Shown here: piece after piece, positions 35,446 through 38,912 of the stretch
How positions within the stretch are numbered: the first letter of the stretch is position 1
How the letters are laid out: each line of letters begins with the position of its first letter
Translations under genes and position numbers: made by a program
Origin: Verrucomicrobiia bacterium
GTDB lineage: Bacteria; Verrucomicrobiota; Verrucomicrobiia; Verrucomicrobiales; DEV007
NCBI GenBank assembly: GCA_020439995.1
Contig: JAGROY010000285.1
Span: forward strand, 1-38,912
Direction of reading: 5' to 3'
DNA: 38,912 nucleotides
Notes under the pieces: model-generated
Database searches by the model: none
Told to the model about the DNA's origin: nothing
What the model saw: the letters and a program-made list of their open reading frames with translations, nothing else

Positions 35446-35724
35446 ATGACAGACCCGCAGCAACAACAGGATCTGGAAGCCCTTCAGGATGCGATCTATC
35501 GTGACAAGGTTTTGCGGGCACGTGCGATGACGGCGGAAGAGCGGCTGGCGGAAGCATTCGACCTGACGACGGAAGTCTTCCAGCGAATGCACGATGGCGC
35601 GATGGCCCAGCTTGGATTGAGTGATGATCTGGCTGGATGGAAAGAGGTGCAGCGCCGCTTGAACCGGCTCGCGATAGCTCACGAATCCGGACTGTATGCA
35701 CCGAGTCGACCTGAGACACCATGA
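35446..35724 (+). CDS. Small protein of unknown function paired with a decayed nucleotidyltransferase-like gene
   Basis: 92 aa, acidic and helical ('DLEALQDAIYRDKVLRARAM', 'TAEERLAEAFDLTTEVFQRM'), with no signal or membrane segment. Its stop overlaps the next start by four bases (ATGA at 35721-35724), so the two were translated together. The partner is a broken nucleotidyltransferase-like gene. Two-gene modules of a small helical protein and a nucleotidyltransferase resemble MNT-type toxin-antitoxin logic, but that role is inference and I see no direct motif for it. Confidence 0.6.
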   Translation: MTDPQQQQDLEALQDAIYRDKVLRARAMTAEERLAEAFDLTTEVFQRMHDGAMAQLGLSDDLAGWKEVQRRLNRLAIAHESGLYAPSRPETP

Positions 35725-36097
35725 CGATTGTTGAACTCGCAGTTCTGTCGATCGAAGCATGTGAAGCAGAAGGTATCGACCACATGCTGACGGGCGCATT
35801 TGCGACGAGCTGCTACGGCATTCCGCGTTCTGATGATGATTTCGTGCAACTGCAGTTTGAGCGGCGGGTAAAATTCTGGTCGGAACACTAAAGAAAGAAA
35901 CCTACGTGCCCACTGCGGAAGACGTCATTGTCCAAAAGCTGCGCTGGGCGAGGGATTAAGACCTCGTTGACGCGAGGGATGTCATCATTGTTCAGGAACC
36001 CCGCAATCTGTATATGGAATAGATCAGAAACTGGTGCCGCGAACACGGCAGCGAAGGCCGCCTCGACGAGGTGCTGGCGAAGGTGCCGCAGATCTGA
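35721..36097 (+). pseudogene. Decayed nucleotidyltransferase-like gene
   Basis: The N-terminal frame (35721-35891) reads 'MLTGAFATSCYGIPRSDDDF', close to the start of nucleotidyltransferase-like proteins (typically 'MLTG.FA..YYG.PRST.DAD'), but it stops after 56 aa, and the Asp-x-Asp segment is disrupted. In a different frame 35897-36097 encodes the family-like C-terminus 'ETYVPTAEDVIVQKLRWARD', then 'DLVDARDVIIVQ' and 'RNWCREHGSEGRLDEVLAKV', interrupted by two in-frame stops (TAA at 35957, TAG at 36020). The middle appears deleted. Identification is by remembered family motifs. Confidence 0.7.
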
Positions 36098-36155
36098 TTT
36101 CCCTGGTAGCTCGGGGTGAAGTGATTTTGCATCATGAAATATTTGCACGTTTAAT

Positions 36156-36183
36156 TTGACATACGTCCATGTAGACGTATGTT
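36156..36183 (+). promoter_or_regulatory. Sigma-70-like promoter overlapping a palindromic operator
   Basis: TTGACA (36156-36161), a 16-bp spacer and TATGTT (36178-36183) make a plausible promoter. Over it lies a perfect 9-bp inverted repeat: ACATACGTC (36159-36167), 6 bp, GACGTATGT (36174-36182). A dimeric repressor bound here would block both promoter elements. The expected start of transcription falls at or beside the ATG at 36191, so the mRNA may be leaderless. Confidence 0.6.
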
Positions 36184-36190
36184 AATACAC

Positions 36191-37363
36191 ATGAAAGCAA
36201 ATCCAGGTGGACAGATCGACACAAATGCCGTTATCGGTCGGAGCGCAGTGATAGAGTTGCTGTGGGATACCCTTGAACAGCAAAGCATTATCAAAACTGC
36301 GGAGCGGAGAATCGGCAAAACGACGATCGCGAAGAAGATGCTAGCAGAGCCACGGCCAGGATGGCGGCCTGTGTTGCAAGATCTTGAGCAGTACCACTCT
36401 GCAATGGATTTTGCGATGTCCGTCTACCGGGAAGTGCACCAATTTTTATCAAATCGAGGAAAAGCAACACGCCTCGCGAAAGCTCTTGTTCAGAGTATCG
36501 GAGGTGTCGAAGTCGGAGGTGTTTTCAAGATGCCTGAAATGGCAAGCGCACAATGGAAAGATGTCCTGAGAACTACCATTTCCGACCTGATGAATGAACG
36601 ATCGGAGGGCGACGATCGACTCGTGTTTCTATGGGATGAGATGCCGTTCATGCTGGCAAACATTCGTGACCGTGAAGGGGCACCGACAGCCATGGAAGTC
36701 CTCGATGTGCTGCGGGCTCTCCGCCAGGATCATCCAGGATTGCGCATGGTCATCACTGGCTCGATTGGGCTGCACCATGTTCTCGGTTCGCTAAAGAAAG
36801 CCAACTATGCAAACGCGTCCGTCAACGACATGTTGGAGATCGAAGTGTTGCCGCTGGAATCATCGGATGCCGTTAGTCTGGCAATGCTTCTCCTCGAGGG
36901 GGAAGCTCTTGTTTGCGCTGAGTCAGCAAATGTTGCAGAGGTCATTGCGCACGAGTCGGATTGCTTCCCGTTTTACATCCATCATATCGTCAAGGGGTTG
37001 AAAATTGCTGGCGGCACGGTCGACTCCCATCGTGTCCGGGAAATGGTGAAGCATCAGCTCACGGATGAAAAGGACCCTTGGGAACTCTATCACTACAGAG
37101 AGCGCATCCCCATCTACTACGGTGACGATGCGAAGACGGTCTTGCTCATTCTCGATGATCTGGCAGTGCGCAGCGAATCGATGTCGGTCGCGGATTTGCT
37201 CGGCGCTCTCAAGAATGTGAGCGGATTCGACGACCGCGAAGCCTTGTTGTCACTGCTCAAGCTACTGGTGCAGGATCACTATCTCAGTCGTGATTCCAAT
37301 GGTGCTTACCAGTTTCGATTTCCACTGATCAAGCGCTGGTGGAAGATCAACCGTAGCCTGTAG
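36191..37363 (+). CDS. P-loop ATPase (archaeal-type ATPase / STAND-like) with C-terminal winged helix
   Basis: 390 aa from the ATG at 36191; an ATG at 36179 lies in the -10 element and is unlikely to be the start. The P-loop is 'AERRIGKTT' (residues 38-46; Ala in place of the first Gly, as also seen in some 'RRxGKT' archaeal-type ATPases), Walker B is 'LVFLWDE' (144-150) and sensor 1 is 'MVITGSIGL'. The C-terminal 130 residues, with 'MSVADLLGALKNV', look like a winged-helix domain typical of this ATPase group. No nuclease or membrane domain is seen. It sits 18 bp upstream of a second ATPase gene, so both are probably one operon. Function unknown: a regulatory or defence role is plausible. Confidence 0.75.
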   Translation: MKANPGGQIDTNAVIGRSAVIELLWDTLEQQSIIKTAERRIGKTTIAKKMLAEPRPGWRPVLQDLEQYHSAMDFAMSVYREVHQFLSNRGKATRLAKALVQSIGGVEVGGVFKMPEMASAQWKDVLRTTISDLMNERSEGDDRLVFLWDEMPFMLANIRDREGAPTAMEVLDVLRALRQDHPGLRMVITGSIGLHHVLGSLKKANYANASVNDMLEIEVLPLESSDAVSLAMLLLEGEALVCAESANVAEVIAHESDCFPFYIHHIVKGLKIAGGTVDSHRVREMVKHQLTDEKDPWELYHYRERIPIYYGDDAKTVLLILDDLAVRSESMSVADLLGALKNVSGFDDREALLSLLKLLVQDHYLSRDSNGAYQFRFPLIKRWWKINRSL

Positions 37364-37381
37364 TTCAACACCGCTCGAGCC

Positions 37382-38912
37382 ATGTCTGACAAAAAATTCC
37401 TGTCCGTCTTCACTCCCAGCCGCACGCCGCCCGAGGATCTGGAGACCATCTTTGTGCAGCGCCACGCGCTATTGAAAGATGCTGTCGAGCGCGTTCAAGA
37501 GAGTGCTGAGACTGGCCATAAGCATCACTTGCTCTTTGCTGGGCCGCGCGGGAGCGGGAAGACGCACTTGGTTACCTTGTTAGTGCATCGATTGAGTGGC
37601 GAGAAGAATCTTGATGACAGACTTCACATCGCCTGGCTGAATGAGGACGAGACGAGCACCACCCTGCTGGAGCTTCTGCTCAAAGTCTATGGTGCACTGG
37701 TGAAGCGCTACCCAGAGAGTTACCAGGCCGAGTCTCTGGAACCGGCCTTCGATCTCGCTGCCGACGCCGCATTGGAATTCGTAAAGAAGGTGCTTCTGAA
37801 GGCGCTGGGGAAACACACCCTGCTCATCGTCATGGAGAACCTCGACGCTCTCTTCGATGGATTGGGCGACAGGGGCCAGAAGCAACTTCGGGCCTTCATC
37901 CAGGAGCATCCCGTCTTCTGCATCGTCGGCACGGCGCAGACTCTGGTCAATGATCTGACGGATCGCAGCCGCCCATTCTACGGGTTCTTCCAGACCGAGC
38001 ACATGAAGCCACTCAGCCGTGAGGAGGCGGCCGAGCTGCTCATGAACATTGCCCGCCACAATGATCAAACCGATGTCGTGGCATTCCTGGAAACCGCCCG
38101 CGGGCGGGCCCGGGTGAGGGCCTTGCATCATCTCTCGGGAGGCAATCACCGCATCTACATCGTGCTTTCGCAATTCATCACCAGAGACAACATCGACAGT
38201 CTGGTAGCACCGTTTCAGAAGATGGTCGATGAACTGACTCCGTATTATCAGGAACGGATCCGTTGGCTACCTCCGCAACAGCGGAAAATAGTCGAACACC
38301 TGTGTAAAAGCGAAGGAACCGTGCCGGTCAAAGAACTGGCGCGGCAGCTCTTTGCCAGCCATCAGACCATCTCCAATCAACTCAAAGACTTGAGGGAAAA
38401 GGGCTACATCAAGGCATCTCAACGTGGACGAGAGTCTCTCTACGAAGTCACCGAACCGCTCATGCGAATCTGCGTCGAAGTGAAGGAGAACCAGAACTAC
38501 GAGCCTTTGCGGCTGCTGGTGGATTTTGTTCGCGTCTGGTACGATGACCGAGAACTCGACCAGCGATTGCAGCGATACGACGCAAAATCACTGGCGAGGC
38601 AGTACTTGCAAGCTGCTGTGGAAAGGAACGCTTCGGACGGAAATTTGCGGCAACAGCTGCTGATCGATGGGATCCGGGAAAAACTCTCGCCAACACTTCC
38701 GATGGGTCAACTCGAACAGATGTGCACAGATCTTCAAGGCAGCCCCGAAGAATTGGCCCTCGCTGTCCAAAGCCTGTCCGAAGGCAATACAGAAGAAGCT
38801 CTGGAGTTAATTGCACCAGTGATCGATAGCAAAAACGCTCTCCACAGAATTGTTGCGTTGAACCTTAGAGCGAGTGTTTTCGCAAGCCAGGGCGAGGTGC
38901 AGAAGGCGATCG
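37382..38912 (+). CDS. AAA/STAND-type ATPase with winged helix and helical repeats (3' end outside the window)
   Basis: The frame is open from the ATG at 37382 to the window end (510 codons). Walker A is 'GPRGSGKTHL' (residues 54-63, Lys60). The Walker B region reads 'LLIVMENLDALF' (about 147-158), with Met-Glu-Asn where Asp is usual. Sensor-like 'FCIVGTAQTL' follows. After the ATPase lid ('VRALHHLSGGNHRIYIVLSQF') a MarR-like winged helix is clear: 'VPVKELARQLFASHQTISNQ' continuing to 'LKDLREKGYIKA'. The visible C-terminus begins a TPR-like solenoid ('SEGNTEEALELIAPVIDS'). The ATPase-wHTH-repeat order is typical of STAND-type signal-dependent switches. It is the second gene after the palindromic promoter. 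Confidence 0.8.
   Translation, partial: MSDKKFLSVFTPSRTPPEDLETIFVQRHALLKDAVERVQESAETGHKHHLLFAGPRGSGKTHLVTLLVHRLSGEKNLDDRLHIAWLNEDETSTTLLELLLKVYGALVKRYPESYQAESLEPAFDLAADAALEFVKKVLLKALGKHTLLIVMENLDALFDGLGDRGQKQLRAFIQEHPVFCIVGTAQTLVNDLTDRSRPFYGFFQTEHMKPLSREEAAELLMNIARHNDQTDVVAFLETARGRARVRALHHLSGGNHRIYIVLSQFITRDNIDSLVAPFQKMVDELTPYYQERIRWLPPQQRKIVEHLCKSEGTVPVKELARQLFASHQTISNQLKDLREKGYIKASQRGRESLYEVTEPLMRICVEVKENQNYEPLRLLVDFVRVWYDDRELDQRLQRYDAKSLARQYLQAAVERNASDGNLRQQLLIDGIREKLSPTLPMGQLEQMCTDLQGSPEELALAVQSLSEGNTEEALELIAPVIDSKNALHRIVALNLRASVFASQGEVQKAI

Overview
The window looks like chromosomal DNA from a member of the Verrucomicrobiota. This is an inference from gene content. It carries a PEP-CTERM/exosortase locus, two large secreted sugar-dehydrogenase-like proteins with chitobiase-type and DxDxDG repeats, a Ser/Thr kinase divergent from an ECF-type sigma factor, a BlaI/BlaR1-type pair, a DUF6172 protein and a long protein built from 'DPxAAxxWxxxLPxG' repeats. 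GC is moderately high, Shine-Dalgarno sites are mostly weak, and genes are dense on both strands. No rRNA, tRNA or CRISPR array was seen.

Layout. About 0.1-8.1 kb: a secreted GSDH-family protein, a secreted protein of unknown function, an S9 prolyl-oligopeptidase-type peptidase, a DapA-family aldolase/lyase and a PaiB-like FMN-binding protein. About 8.1-11.4 kb: a small secreted protein, the membrane-anchored repeat protein and a DEDDy exonuclease-like protein, with a hyphenated inverted repeat between the last two. About 11.5-16.5 kb: a plus-strand run of housekeeping genes (YkuD_2-type L,D-transpeptidase-like, cysE, SprT-like protease, manC-like, ruvX, yidD). About 16.5-20 kb: a minus-strand operon of a VIT/vWA PEP-CTERM protein, an exosortase and an EpsI-like partner, joined by short overlaps. 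About 20.1-30 kb: a second GSDH-family protein that has lost key residues, a giant DUF2339 membrane protein, then blaI with two identical operator palindromes and a blaR1-like gene fused to an N-acetylmuramoyl-L-alanine amidase. About 30-35 kb: a decayed REP-associated transposase, a kinase with a zinc ribbon and an extracytoplasmic three-repeat domain, the divergent sigma factor, and asnB. About 35-38.9 kb: accessory DNA with DUF6172, a small gene joined to a decayed nucleotidyltransferase-like gene, and two adjacent P-loop ATPases behind a palindromic promoter/operator. The second ATPase runs off the window.

How the parts fit. Several loci are signalling or envelope modules. The exosortase locus looks self-contained, with enzyme, accessory protein and one substrate. 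The BlaI/BlaR1-amidase pair could couple wall sensing to wall cleavage in one polypeptide. The kinase/sigma pair is a typical divergent regulatory pair whose kinase has an apparent ligand-binding exterior. The strongest candidates for something undescribed are the BlaR1-secretin-like-amidase fusion, the compact VIT/exosortase operon, and the paired ATPases at the right edge.
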